A stretch of DNA of 64,000 nt from Cladorhizidae sp. MBARI D1340-BT2 (taxonomy: Eukaryota > Porifera > Demospongiae > Poecilosclerida > Cladorhizidae). Below are positions 1 through 13,400 of the stretch, one piece after another; position 1 is the first letter of the stretch; every line of letters starts with the position of its first letter. Made by a program: the position numbers and the translations under genes. Location: contig JAQNBH010000007.1 of NCBI GenBank assembly GCA_028752905.1, positions 44,815,588-44,879,587 on the forward strand. The letters are read 5' to 3'. The notes beneath the pieces were generated by a model that had not been told where the DNA came from, made no database searches, and worked only from the letters and a program-made list of their open reading frames with translations.

Positions 1-3000
1 GTGCATGTGTGTGTATAGTTATAGACCCAGGTATAGCACATGTACAGTGCATGTGTGTGTATAGTTATAGACCCAGGTATAGCACATGTACAGTGCATGT
101 GTGTGTATAGTTATAGACCCAGGTATAGCACATGTACAGTGCATGTGTGTGTATAGTTATAGACCCAGGTATAGCACATGTACAGTGCATGTGTGTGTAT
201 AGTTATAGACCCAGGTATAGCACATGTACAGTGCATGTGTGTGTATAGTTATAGACCCAGGTATAGTACATGTACAGTGCATGTGTGTGTATAGTTATAG
301 ACCCAGGTATAGTACATGTACAGTGCATGTGTGTGTATAGTTATAGACCCAGGTATAGCACATGTACAGTGCATGTGTGTGTATAGTTATAGACCCAGGT
401 ATAGTACATGTACAGTGCATGTGTGTGTATAGTTATAGACCCAGGTATAGTACATGTACAGTGCATGTGTGTGTGTATAGTTATAGACCCCAGGTATAGT
501 ACATGTACAGTGCATGTGTGTGTATAGTTATAGACCCAGGTATAGCACATGTACAGTGCATGTGTGTGTATAGTTATAGACCCAGGTATAGTACATGTAC
601 AGTGCATGTGTGTGTATAGTTATAGACCCAGGTATAGTACATGTACAGTGCATGTGTGTGTGTATAGTTATAGACCCAGGTATAGCACATGTACAGTGCA
701 TGTGTGTGTATAGTTATAGACCCAGGTATAGCACATGTACAGTGCATGTGTGTGTATAGTTATAGACCCAGGTATAGCACATGTACAGTGCATGTGTGTG
801 TATAGTTATAGACCCAGGTATAGCACATGTACAGTGCATGTGTGTGTATAGTTATAGACCCAGGTATAGCACATGTACAGTGCATGTGTGTGTATAGTTA
901 TAGACCCAGGTATAGTACATGTACAGTGCATGTGTGTGTATAGTTATAGACCCAGGTATAGTACATGTACAGTGCATGTGTGTGTATAGTTATAGACCCA
1001 GGTATAGCACATGTACAGTGCATGTGTGTGTAGTTATAGACCCAGGTATAGCACATGTACAGTGCATGTGTGTGTATAGTTATAGACCCAGGTATAGTAC
1101 ATGTACAGTGCATGTGTGTGTATAGTTATAGACCCAGGTATAGTACATGTACAGTGCATGTGTGTGTATAGTTATAGACCCAGGTATAGCACATGTACAG
1201 TGCATGTGTGTGTGTATAGTTATAGACCCCAGGTATAGTACATGTACAGTGCATGTGTGTGTATAGTTATAGACCCAGGTATAGTACATGTACAGTGCAT
1301 GTGTGTGTATAGTTATAGACCCAGGTATAGCACATGTACAGTGCATGTGTGTGTATAGTTATAGACCCAGGTATAGCACATGTACAGTGCATGTGTGTGT
1401 ATAGTTATAGACCCAGGTATAGCACATGTACAGTGCATGTGTGTGTATAGTTATAGACCCAGGTATAGTACATGTACAGTGCATGTGTGTGTATAGTTAT
1501 AGACCCAGGTATAGTACATGTACAGTGTATAGTTATAGACCCAGGTATAGCACATGTACAGTGCATGTGTGTGTATAGTTATAGACCCAGGTATAGCACA
1601 TGTACAGTGCATGTGTGTGTATAGTTATAGACCCAGGTATAGCACATGTACAGTGCATGTGTGTGTATAGTTATAGACCCAGGTATAGTACATGTACAGT
1701 GCATGTGTGTGTATAGTTATAGACCCAGGTATAGTACATGTACAGTGTATAGTTATAGACCCAGGTATAGTACATGTACAGTGCATGTGTGTGTATAGTT
1801 ATAGACCCAGGTATAGTACATGTACAGTGCATGTGTGTGTATAGTTATAGACCCAGGTATAGTACATGTACAGTGCATGTGTGTGTATAGTTATAGACCC
1901 AGGTATAGCACATGTACAGTGCATGTGTGTGTATAGTTATAGACCCAGGTATAGTACATGTACAGTGCATGTGTGTGTATAGTTATAGACCCAGGTATAG
2001 CACATGTACAGTGCATGTGTGTGTGTAGTTATAGACCCAGGTATAGTACATGTACAGTGCATGTGTGTGTATAGTTATAGACCCAGGTATAGTACATGTA
2101 CAGTGCATGTGTGTGTATAGTTATAGACCCAGGTATAGTACATGTACAGTGCATGTGTGTGTATAGTTATAGACCCAGGTATAGCACATGTACAGTGCAT
2201 GTGTGTGTATAGTTATAGACCCAGGTATAGTACATGTACAGTGCATGTGTGTGTATAGTTATAGACCCAGGTATAGTACATGTACAGTGCATGTGTGTGT
2301 ATAGTTATAGACCCAGGTATAGCACATGTACAGTGCATGTGTGTGTATAGTTATAGACCCAGGTATAGTACATGTACAGTGCATGTGTGTGTATAGTTAT
2401 AGACCCAGGTATAGCACATGTACAGTGCATGTGTGTGTGTAGTTATAGACCCAGGTATAGTACATGTACAGTGCATGTGTGTGTATAGTTATAGACCCAG
2501 GTATAGTACATGTACAGTGCATGTGTGTGTATAGTTATAGACCCAGGTATAGCACATGTACAGTGCATGTGTGTGTATAGTTATAGACCCAGGTATAGTA
2601 CATGTACAGTGCATGTGTGTGTATAGTTATAGACCCAGGTATAGCACATGTACAGTGCATGTGTGTGTATAGTTATAGACCCAGGTATAGTACATGTACA
2701 GTGCATGTGTGTGTATAGTTATAGACCCAGGTATAGTACATGTACAGTGCATGTGTGTGTATAGTTATAGACCCAGGTATAGTACATGTACAGTGCATGT
2801 GTGTGTATAGTTATAGACCCAGGTATAGTACATGTACAGTGCATGTGTGTGTATAGTTATAGACCCAGGTATAGTACATGTACAGTGCATGTGTGTGTAT
2901 AGTTATAGACCCAGGTATAGTACATGTACAGTGCATGTGTGTGTATAGTTATAGACCCAGGTATAGCACATGTACAGTGCATGTGTGTGTATAGTTATAG

Positions 3001-4277
3001 ACCCAGGTATAGCACATGTACAGTGCATGTGTGTGTGTAGTTATAGACCCAGGTATAGCACATGTACAGTGCATGTGTGTGTATAGTTATAGACCCAGGT
3101 ATAGTACATGTACAGTGCATGTGTGTGTATAGTTATAGACCCAGGTATAGTACATGTACAGTGCATGTGTGTGTATAGTTATAGACCCAGGTATAGTACA
3201 TGTACAGTGCATGTGTGTGTATAGTTATAGACCCAGGTATAGTACATGTACAGTGCATGTGCATGTGTGTATAGTTATAGACCCAGGTATAGTACATGTA
3301 CAGTGCATGTGTGTGTATAGTTATAGACCCAGGTATAGCACATGTACAGTGCATGTATGTGTGTATAGTTATAGACCCAGGTATAGCACATGTACAGTGC
3401 ATGTGTGTGTATAGTTATAGACCCAGGTATAGTACATGTACAGTGCATGTGTGTGTACAGTTATAGACCCAGGTATAGTACATGTACAGTGCATGTGTGT
3501 GTATAGTTATAGACCCAGGTATAGCACATGTACAGTGCATGTGTGTGTATAGTTATAGACCCAGGTATAGCACATGTACAGTGCATGTGTGTGTATAGTT
3601 ATAGACCCAGGTATAGCACATGTACAGTGCATGTGTGTGTGTATAGTTATAGACCCAGGTATAGTACATGTACAGTGCATGTGTGTGTATAGTTATAGAC
3701 CCAGGTATAGTACATGTACAGTGCATGTGTGTGTATAGTTATAGACCCAGGTATAGCACATGTACAGTGCATGTGTGTGTATAGTTATAGACCCAGGTAT
3801 AGTACATGTACAGTGCATGTGCATGTGTGTGTAGTTATAGACCCAGGTATAGTACATGTACAGTGCATGTGTGTGTATAGTTATAGACCCAGGTATAGCA
3901 CATGTACAGTGCATGTGTGTGTATAGTTATAGACCCAGTATAGCACATGTACAGTGCATGTATGTGTATAGTTATAGACCCAGGTATAGTACATGTACAG
4001 TGCATGTGTGTGTATAGTTATAGACCCAGGTATAGCACATGTACAGTGCATGTGTGTGTATAGTTATAGACCCAGGTATAGTACATGTACAGTGCATGTG
4101 TGTGTATAGTTATAGACCCAGGTATAGCACATGTACAGGGCATGTGTGTATAGTTATAGACCCAGGTATAGCACATGTACAGTGCATGTGTGTGTATAGT
4201 TATAGACCCAGGTATAGCACATGTACAGTGCATGTGTGTGCATGTGTTAGACCCAGGTATAGTACATGTACAGGGCA
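1..4277. repeat. 46-bp minisatellite, about 93 copies
   Basis: The unit runs from GTGCATGTGTGTGTATAG to CACATGTACA. The main variant site is TAGCACATG versus TAGTACATG, with rare insertions and a 36-bp short unit near 1,521 and 1,741. The array ends 35 bp before NAV exon 1. Open frames inside it are repeat artefacts. Confidence 0.98.
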
Positions 4278-4311
4278 TGCCCTTCATGTGTGCACTTGTG
4301 TCTCTGTGCAG

Positions 4312-4432
4312 GTCTACCTAAACTGGGCCAACCACCACTTCCGCAAATGTGGCATGGCAGAGGAGGAACACCTGGGTGACCTCAAGGAGATATCCGATGG
4401 CAGAGCTTTGCCACGCCTTCTCAAGGCTATTG
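4312..4432 (+). CDS. NAV: NAV exon 1 in window: N-terminal half of CH domain
   Basis: It follows a CAG acceptor 36 bp after the end of the large 46-bp array and ends at GTGAGT. It begins in phase 0 and ends with one base of a codon. It encodes VYLNWANHHF through LPRLLKAI, matching the first helices of NAV-type CH domains. An upstream coding exon must exist outside the window. Confidence 0.9.
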
Positions 4433-7400
4433 GTGAGTGCCATGCAACCATGCAATCTGCCACACCAGAAGTCGTCACATCCATGACCTACTGACCTAAG
4501 CATGTCTTCCTCACAGAGCTACATCTATTGTCAGTCTTCTTCAACCTACATGTACCTCCGCCCAGTGTGGTGTTGGTCCAGTGTGTGTCCCCATAGAGCT
4601 ACTATCAACCTTAATCTGCTTCAACCCAGTGTGGTTTTGGTCCAGTGTGTGTCCCCATAGAGCTATTGTCAACCTACTTCAACCCAGTGTGATGTTGGTC
4701 CAGTGTGTGTCCCTATAGAGCTATTGTCAACCTACTCTAACCTGCCTCCACCCAGTGTGTGTCTCCATAGAGCTATTGTCAACTTACTTCAGCCTGCCTC
4801 AACCCAGGGTGGGTATTAGTCCCAAGATGTGCTCTCTCTACAACATAACCCACTGAAAGAAATCCACCCAGGAGTAACTCTTTTCTCAAGAACCAAGGGA
4901 ATCACAGGATTCTCCTTTCTCAAGAACCAAGGGAACCACAGGGTTCTCCTTTCTCATGAACCAAGGGAACCACAGGGTTCTCCTTTCTCAAGAACCAAGG
5001 GAACCACAGGGTTCTCCTTTCTCAAGAACCAAGGGAACCACAGGGTTCTCCTTTCTCAAGAACCAAGGGAACCACAGGGTTCTCCTTTCTCAAGAACCAA
5101 GGGAACCACAGGGTTCTCCTTTCTCAAGAACCAAGGGAACCACAGGGTTCTCCTTTCTCAAGAACCGAGGGAACCACAGGGTTCTCCGTATGCATGGGAA
5201 TCTGTGCAGCATTGAACAGAGTTGACCCAAGGCTTCATTTTTACCATCCTTTCCTTTCCTGTTAAATGTTGGGCGTGCACCCCTCCACCCACTCGGTCAA
5301 ACCTGAAGTCAAGTTTTCCTACTCCTTTATAGCGACTCAGCAGTCCAGTGAGCACGTGTGACTGAGCAGTCCAGTGAGCACGTGCAGGTACAGGGCCAGC
5401 TATTCGGTGCAACTTTTAGTCATGTCTTTTTGTGATGAGCTTTCAAGTTTGTGCATGTGTGCACTCGCCTGTGGTGATTTAAGCCCTGGCTGAGCCATGC
5501 ATACATCCTCCTCAGGGAGTGTGTGATGTAGCGGAGAGTGTCTGATGTACATGTAGGTCACATGTCTCTTGTGAGATGTCACATATCTGATAAAATTTGA
5601 TTCATCCGGACTGTCTCACATTTTAGTGTCTCATCCACTTTGCTTGTGTTGTTGTTGTTGTTGTTGTTGATGATGTAGTGCAAGAAGGTATTCCTGGGAT
5701 ACACGCTGCCATACGTGGCGAGGAAGATAGAGTGAGTGTGGGTGGGGAGGAAGTGTGTGTGAGTGTTCGCTGTCTGGAATATGAGTGTGACATTAAGTCT
5801 GGTTCACTGATAATGCAATGTTACATTATGTTAATTGCATAACACATGTTACCAGTGTATTGTGGTGTGTTATGCTTGTTACAGATGTTACATTCAACTC
5901 AGTGCATTGTGCTTTGCTATGCAGTGTTAAGTACGGGTTATATAGCATTACACTTGCACTGCGGGTTTGTTGGGCAATTTGAGCCGCATTTGCGTCAGTT
6001 CGCTGGTATGCTCTCAACAGTTGATCAGTAGAGCAACAACTTTCCTAGTAATCTACTTAAATTTACTCACTCGATGTTTCGACTTCATGCCCTGCCCTTC
6101 TTCAGTGATAAAATAGTTAATGGAAGCTAGAGCATCTAGCCGAAACATGGAGTGAGTCTACTCTGATGGTATATATAGCTGGACAACCATTGGGTGGAGT
6201 TTGTTGTCCTTCGGTTATTGGCGAGCGAAGTGAGGCCTTACTGAGAAGTTGATTGGGCAAGGTCGTGTTGTCGCATAAGCCCTATCTGCTCTGTATCTCT
6301 ACCTATTTATATCTGTGTACCTCTCTACCTATTTATCCCTGTGTATCTCTACCTATTTATCTTTGTGTACCTATTTATCCCTGTGTATCTCTGTGTACCT
6401 ATTTATCCCCGTGTATCTCTACCTATTTATCCCTGTGTATTTATCCCTGTGTATCTCTCTAACTATTTATCCCTGTGTATCTCTCTACCTATTTATCCCT
6501 GTGTATCTCTACCTATTTATCCCTGTGTACCTATTTATCCCTGTGTATCTCTACCTATTTACATATCTCTGTGTACCTATTTATCCCTGTGTATCTCTGT
6601 GTACCTATTTATCCCTGTGTATCTCTACCTATTTATCCCTGTGTACCTATTTATCCCTGTGTATCTCTCTACCTATTTTATCTCTGTGTATCTCTCTACC
6701 TATTTATCCCTGTGTATCTCTCTACCTATTTATCCCTGTGTATCTCTCTACTTATTTATCCCTGTGTATCTCTCTACCTATTTATCCGTGTGTATCTCTC
6801 TACCTATGTATCCGTGTGTATCTCTCTACCTATGTATCCGTGTGTATCTCTCTACCTATTTATCCCTGTGTATCTCTCTACCTATTTATCCCTGTGTATC
6901 TCTCTACCTATTTATCCCTGTGTATCTCTCTACCTATTTATCCGTGTGTATCTCTCTACCTATGTATCCGTGTGTATCTCTCTACCTATGTATCCGTGTG
7001 TATCTCTCTACCTATTTATCCCTGTGTATCTCTCTACCTATTTATCCCTGTGTATCTCTCTACCTATTTATCCCTGTGTATCTCTCTACCTATTTATCCG
7101 TGTGTATCTCTCTGCCTATGTGTATCCCTGTGTGTGTGTGTGTCTATCCATGCACAAAATCTTCATTCACTCGTAAAAATATGAACAGGTGACCCGTCTT
7201 TTATAAGATGGCCTCACATTCTTCGACATCTTCCTTCTCAACAGTGCAGTGCTGTGGAGGGTTCCAATATTTGAGTAGACATAATGCGGAGGTCATCTGA
7301 GGAGACTTGAGTTTTGCTATGCAGCGGCCAACTGCCTGAGCACGCACCAAGCAGCTGGGTCCAGCCGCAGTCGGCAACCAGAATCCACAAAAATGTTGTA

Positions 7401-10400
7401 GCAGCTCCAGTAAGATTCTTGACATTCTTCCTATTATTGCATTGTAGTGCAGCATTTGTCAAGAGGGTTGTAGAAACGAGCAAACATGGCAAGGTTCATT
7501 AGCTCAGAACACAATTCCTTGTATGCTGAAGGCGCCAGTGCCTTTCCAGCGAGTACAAGAGAGGTCTGACTACACATTGTTGGTATACAGAGGGAAGATA
7601 AGGGCTGCATGTGGTCAGCAGAAGAGATATGCTGATGGTGGAAAACATGCAAACACAAACATGATCAAGAGTGCAGTCTGGAGTTCTTGTCAGCTTCTGC
7701 CTCATCTTCCCTTCAGACTTCAGGGAAGGTACAGGGCAGGTGCTTCCAGTTGCAGTCTTAAACTCATCTTCATCCGCCATATTCCACAAAGCCATACTGA
7801 GTGTGATGTGTAACTCCTGACTGCTGATACTGAGTGTGGGATGTGTAACTCCTGACTGCTGATACTGAGTGTGGGATGTGTAACTCCTGACTGCTGATAC
7901 TGAGTGTGGGATGTGTAAGACCTGACTGCTGATACTGAGTGTGGGATGTGCAAGACCTGACTGCTGATACTGAGTGTGGGATGTGCAAGACCTGACTGCT
8001 GATACTGAGTGTGGGATGTGCAAGACCTGACTGCTGATACTGAGTGTGGGATGTGCAAGACCTGACTGCTGATACTGAGTGTGGGATGTGTAACTCCTGA
8101 CTGCTGATACTGAGTGTGGGATGTGTAACTCCTGACTGCTGATACTGAGTGTGTGATGTGTAACTCCTGACTGCTGATACTGAGTGTGTGATGTGTAACT
8201 CCTGACTGCTGATACTGAGTGTGTGATGTGTAACTCCTGACTGCTGATACTGAGTGTGTGATGTGTAACTCCTGACTGCTGATACTGAGTGTGTGATGTG
8301 TAACTCCTGACTGCTGATACTGAGTGTGTGATGTGTAACTCCTGACTGCTGATACTGAGTGTGTGATGTGTAACTCCTGACTGCTGATACTGAGTGTGGG
8401 ATGTGTAAGACCTGACTGCTGATACTGAGTGTGTGATGTGTAAGACCTGACTGCTGATACTGAGTGTGTGATGTGTAAGACCTGACTGCTGATACTGAGT
8501 GTGGGATGTGTAAGACCTGACTGCCAATGCTACTAGATGTGCTCGGACTCGTCAGCTTCAAGCTTCAGCTACCAACTGTTAATTGTTTTATGCCTGCACT
8601 GATTGATCGGCTAATTGAATATTACCTTCCTTATCTCATCTTGTGGACCTTCTTGTCTGCCATTGTTGTTTTCCCACATACCACAGAAACAACAACACTG
8701 ACAGCTGTGCCTCGATTGCTTTGTGCAGGCTCAGCTTACGTCACATGGCGTGTTTATCCATGATACCCAAGCTGGTTGTGCCTAGATACCTGAAGCTAGT
8801 GAGTCATTAGTGCCTAGATACCTGAAGCTGGTGAGCCATTAGTGCCTAGATACCTGAAGCTGGTGAGTCATTAGTGCCTAGATACCTGAAGCTGGTGAGT
8901 CATTAGTGCCTAGATACCTGAAGCTAGTGAGTCATTACTGCCTAGATACCTGAAGCTAGTGAGTCATTAGTGCCTAGATACCTGAAGCTGGTGAGTCATT
9001 AGTGCCTAGATACCTGAAGCTGGTGAGTCACTAGTGCCTAGATACCTGAAGCTGGTGAGTCATTAGTGCCTAGATACCTGAAGCTAGTGAGTCATTAGTG
9101 CCTAGATACCTGAAGCTAGTGAGTCATTAGTGCCTAGATACCTGAAGCTAGTGAGTCATTAGTGCCTAGATACCTGAAGCTAGTGAGTCATTAGTGCCTA
9201 GATACCTGAAGCTAGTGAGTCATTAGTGCCTAGATACCTGAAGCTGGTGAGTCATTAGTGCCTAGATACCTGAAGCTGGTGAGCCATTAGTGCCTAGATA
9301 CCTGAAGCTGGTGAGTCATTAGTGCCTGAAGACCTGAAGCTGGTGAGTCATTAGTGCCTAGATACCTGAAGCTAGTGAGTCATTAGTGCCTAGATACCTG
9401 AAGCTAGTGAGTCATTAGTGCCTAGATACCTGAAGCTAGTGAGTCATTAGTGCCTAGATACCTGAAGCTAGTGAGTCATTAGTGCCTAGATACCTGAAGC
9501 TAGTGAGTCATTAGTGCCTAGATACCTGAAGCTAGTGAGTCATTAGTGCCTAGATACCTGAAGCTAGTGAGTCATTAGTGCCTAGATACCTGAAGCTGGT
9601 GAGTCATTAGTGCCTAGATACCTGAAGCTGGTGAGTCATTAGTGCCTAGATACCTGAAGCTGGTGAGCCATTAGTGCCTAGATACCTGAAGCTGGTGAGC
9701 CATTAGTGTTTTTTAGGTGCTTCCATCTAGAAGAAGGTGGAAGATTGAACTTGCAGCGTGCCATGCATGGACAACATCTCTTCAAGTCTGCCTGGTCACC
9801 AGCAATGGATGTCCAGCCACTGCTTCTGCTCCAGCTATTCTTCTTGATCCCCAGGTTTACTATAACTACAAAATTATTGACTTCAGTTCTGTCCAAGTCT
9901 GTGAATGGAACTTCATGGCTAATGCACAACCCCTCATCCAGGCTAAGCCTCTAAGTGAACCACTCGGCCCACACTGCCCACTCTCTACAAACCTACTGGA
10001 CCTTCAACTTCGAACTCAGTAGGCAGGTGTGGTTGAGCATGACTCCAACATCTTGGACATTGCACATGCAGCACTTCCATCAAGTCTTTGTGGAATTCCA
10101 GTACACAGCGTTCTGATGTTGGGTGTGAAGTAAGGCCGCCTGTTCCATGAATACTGGAGTGACATTATCTAGCTGCAGAGGTCAGATAATCGAGGTCAGA
10201 GCAAGTGTTGCTAGAATCTGCTTGACCTTCTAGCTTGTAAGTAACCGTGCAATTTCTGGTGCTGTTTCAATTGGCACCTCTTCCAGCTTTAGGCAGTGAA
10301 TGTCACCATCTTCAATGCAACCCATTGCCACTGAGGGCGAAGCTATCTACACGCATACACGGTGGACACACACTGCAAACACAATGAGCGGCCAGCCAGC

Positions 10401-13400
10401 GACCTATTCTATGGACTTTATATCAACTGGAGAACTCTATAGGAAGTCAAAAGCTATTGAAGGGCGATAAGCAGGAGGATAGGTGCTTGCTTATGTGCAG
10501 GAAGAAGAGTGGCTGCATGATAATAGGTGCTTGCTTATGTGCAGGAAGAAGAGTGGCTGCATGATAATAGGCGCTTGCTTATGTGCAGGAAGAAGAGTGG
10601 CTACATGATAATAGGTGCTTGATTATGTGCAGGAAGAAGAGTGGCCACATGATAATAGGTGCTTGCTTATGTGCAGGAAGAAGAGTGGCTGCATGATAAT
10701 AGGTGCTTGATTATATGCAGGAAGAAGAGTGGCTACATGATAATAGGTGCTTGCTTATGTGCAGGAAGAAGAGTGGCCACATGATAATAGGATAATAGGT
10801 GCTTGATTATGTGCAGGAAGAAGAGTGGCCACATGATAATAGGATAATAGGTGCTTGATTATGTGCAGGAAGAAGAGTGGCTACATGATAATAGGTGCTT
10901 GCTTATGTGCAGGAAGAAGAGTGGCTGCATGATAATAGGTGCTTGCTTATGTGCAGGAAGAAGAGGGGCTGCATGATAATAGGTGCTTGATTATGTGCAG
11001 GAAGAAGAGTGGCTGCATGATAATAGGTGCTTGCTTATGTGCAGGAAGAAGAGGGGCTGCATGATAATAGGTGCTTGCTTATGTGCAGGAAGAAGAGTGG
11101 CCACATGATAATAGGTGCTTGCTTGTATGTGCAGGAAGAAGAGTGGCTACATGATAATAGGTGCTTGCTTATGTGCAGGAAGAAGAGTGGCTGCATGATA
11201 ATAGGTGCTTGCTTATGTGCAGGAAGAAGAGTGGCTGCATGATAATAGGTGCTTGCTTATGTGCAGGAAGAAGAGGGGCTGCATGATAATAGGTGCTTGC
11301 TTATGTGCAGGAAGAAGAGTGGCCACATGATAATAGGTGCTTGCTTATGTGCAGGAAGAAGAGTGGCTGCATGATAATAGGTGCTTGATTATGTGCAGGA
11401 AGAAGAGTGGCTGCATGATAATAGGTGCTTGCTTATGTGCAGGAAGAAGAGTGGCTACATGATAAAATAGGTGCTTGCTTATGTGCAGGAAGAAGAGTGG
11501 CTGCATGATAATAGGTGCTTGCTTATGTGCAGGAAGAAGAGTGGCTACATGATAATAGGTGCTTGCTTATGTGCAGGAAGAAGAGTGGCTGCATGATAAT
11601 AGGTGCTTGCTTATGTGCAGGAAGAAGAGTGGCTGCATGATAATAGGTGCTTGCTTATGTGCAGGAAGAAGAGTGGCCACATGATAATAGGTGCTTGCTT
11701 ATGTGCAGGAAGAAGAGTGGCCACATGATAATAGGTGCTTGCTTATGTGCCAGGAAGAAGAGTGGCTACATGATTGAGGTGTTACTAAGTAGACCTGAAA
11801 ATAGTGTAAGCTTATGCCGGCCTCCATTGTGCCGGCCTCCATTGTGCCGTGGTGAGGTGCCTCTGTGTGGCTCTGTAGTTAGCTGTGTGTTTTAATGTGT
11901 GTGATGTTTGTACGAGTTACAATAGTCAACAATAGCTTCAAAAGCAGCATCAGGGAGGGTTACTGTGTCACACCCCCGGTGGGTTCCCTGGTCACGCCCC
12001 TGTGATGGAGAGTGGGATGGCTCTTATTAGAGTGATTTGGCAGAGTCTTGTTGCACGTCTCTCGGATGAGCTGGCCTCCATGCAGGCACAGCTGTGTGTG
12101 GCTATCCAGGAGTGGAGCTGGATGAGCTGGCCTCCATGCAGACACAGCTGTGAGTGGCTATCCTGGAGTGGAGCTGGATGAGCTGGCCTCCATGCAGGCA
12201 CAGCTGTGAGTGGCTATCCAGGAGTGGAGCTAGATGAGCTGGCCTCCATGCAGGCACAGCTGTGAGTGGCTATCCAGGAGTGGAGCTGGATGAGCTGGCC
12301 TCCATGCAGGCACAGCTGTGTGTGGCTATCCAGGAGTGGAGCTGGATGAGCTGGCCTCCATGCAGACACAGCTGTGTGTGGCTATCCAGGAGTGGAGCTG
12401 GATGAGCTGGCCTCCATGCAGGCACAGCTGTGTGTGGCTATCCAGGAGTGGAGCTGGATGAGCTGGCCTCCATGCAGGCACAGCTGTGTGTGGCTATCCA
12501 GGAGTGGAGCTGGATGAGCTGGCCTCCATGCAGACACAGCTGTGTGTGGCTATCCAGGAGTGGAGCTAGATAAGCTGGCCTCCATGCAGGCACAGCTGTG
12601 AGTGGCTATCCAGGAGTGGAGCTGGATGAGCTGGCCTCCATGCAGGCACAGCTGTGTGTGGCTATCCAGGAGTGGAGCTGGATGAGCTGGCCTCCATGCA
12701 GGCACAGCTGTGTGTGGCTATCCAGGAGTGGAGCTGGATGAGCTGGCCTCCATGCAGACACAGCTGTGAGTGGCTATCCAGGAGTGGAGCTGGATGAGCT
12801 GGCCTCCATGCAGACACAGCTGTGAGTGGCTATCCAGGAGTGGAGCTGGATGAGCTGGCCTCCATGCAGATACAGCTGTGAGTGGCTATCCAGGAGTAGA
12901 GCTGGATGAGCTGGCCTCCATGCAGACACAGCTGTGAGTGGCTATCCAGGAGTGGAGCTGGATGATGGCCTCCATGCAGGCACAGCTGTGAGTGGGCTAT
13001 CCAGGAGTAGAGCTGGATGAGCTGGCCTCCATGTAGACACAGCTGTGAGTGGCTATCCAGGAGTGGAGCTGGATGTGTACCGAATGCAGCAGTAATATAT
13101 CTTCATCAAAACAGTCTGGTGACCTTTGAAGGAGTACATAGCGTGCATATGGTGTGTAGTGACATCATAGCAACAACACTGGGCCGCACCCCATATGCCA
13201 GCATGACAGATGTTCTGCCACTTGTATTAGCCACATCCTGGAATATCAGTGCCTGCCTCATGCATATATTCATATTAACTACATCTCATTATGATGCTGA
13301 GATTCACAGGACTGCGGCTGCTGTTAGACTTTGGGTATTCATTAGCACAGTGTTGACCCACAGTGGGGTTCGTAGGTGCATGGTTGTTGGCCGGGTGCAG

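Noticed and set aside
1..4277. Regularly spaced repeats suggestive of a CRISPR array
   Set aside because: Units are directly contiguous with no unique spacers, and the host is an animal genome. The same holds for all other arrays.
6253..7192. Hydrophobic YLSTYLSLCIS frames resembling membrane proteins
   Set aside because: Translation of a 24-26-bp minisatellite in NAV intron 2; three overlapping frames give the same pattern.
7499..8561. Minus-strand frames with SYTSHTQYQQSG repeats
   Set aside because: 35-bp array; the non-repeat ends show no recognised domain.
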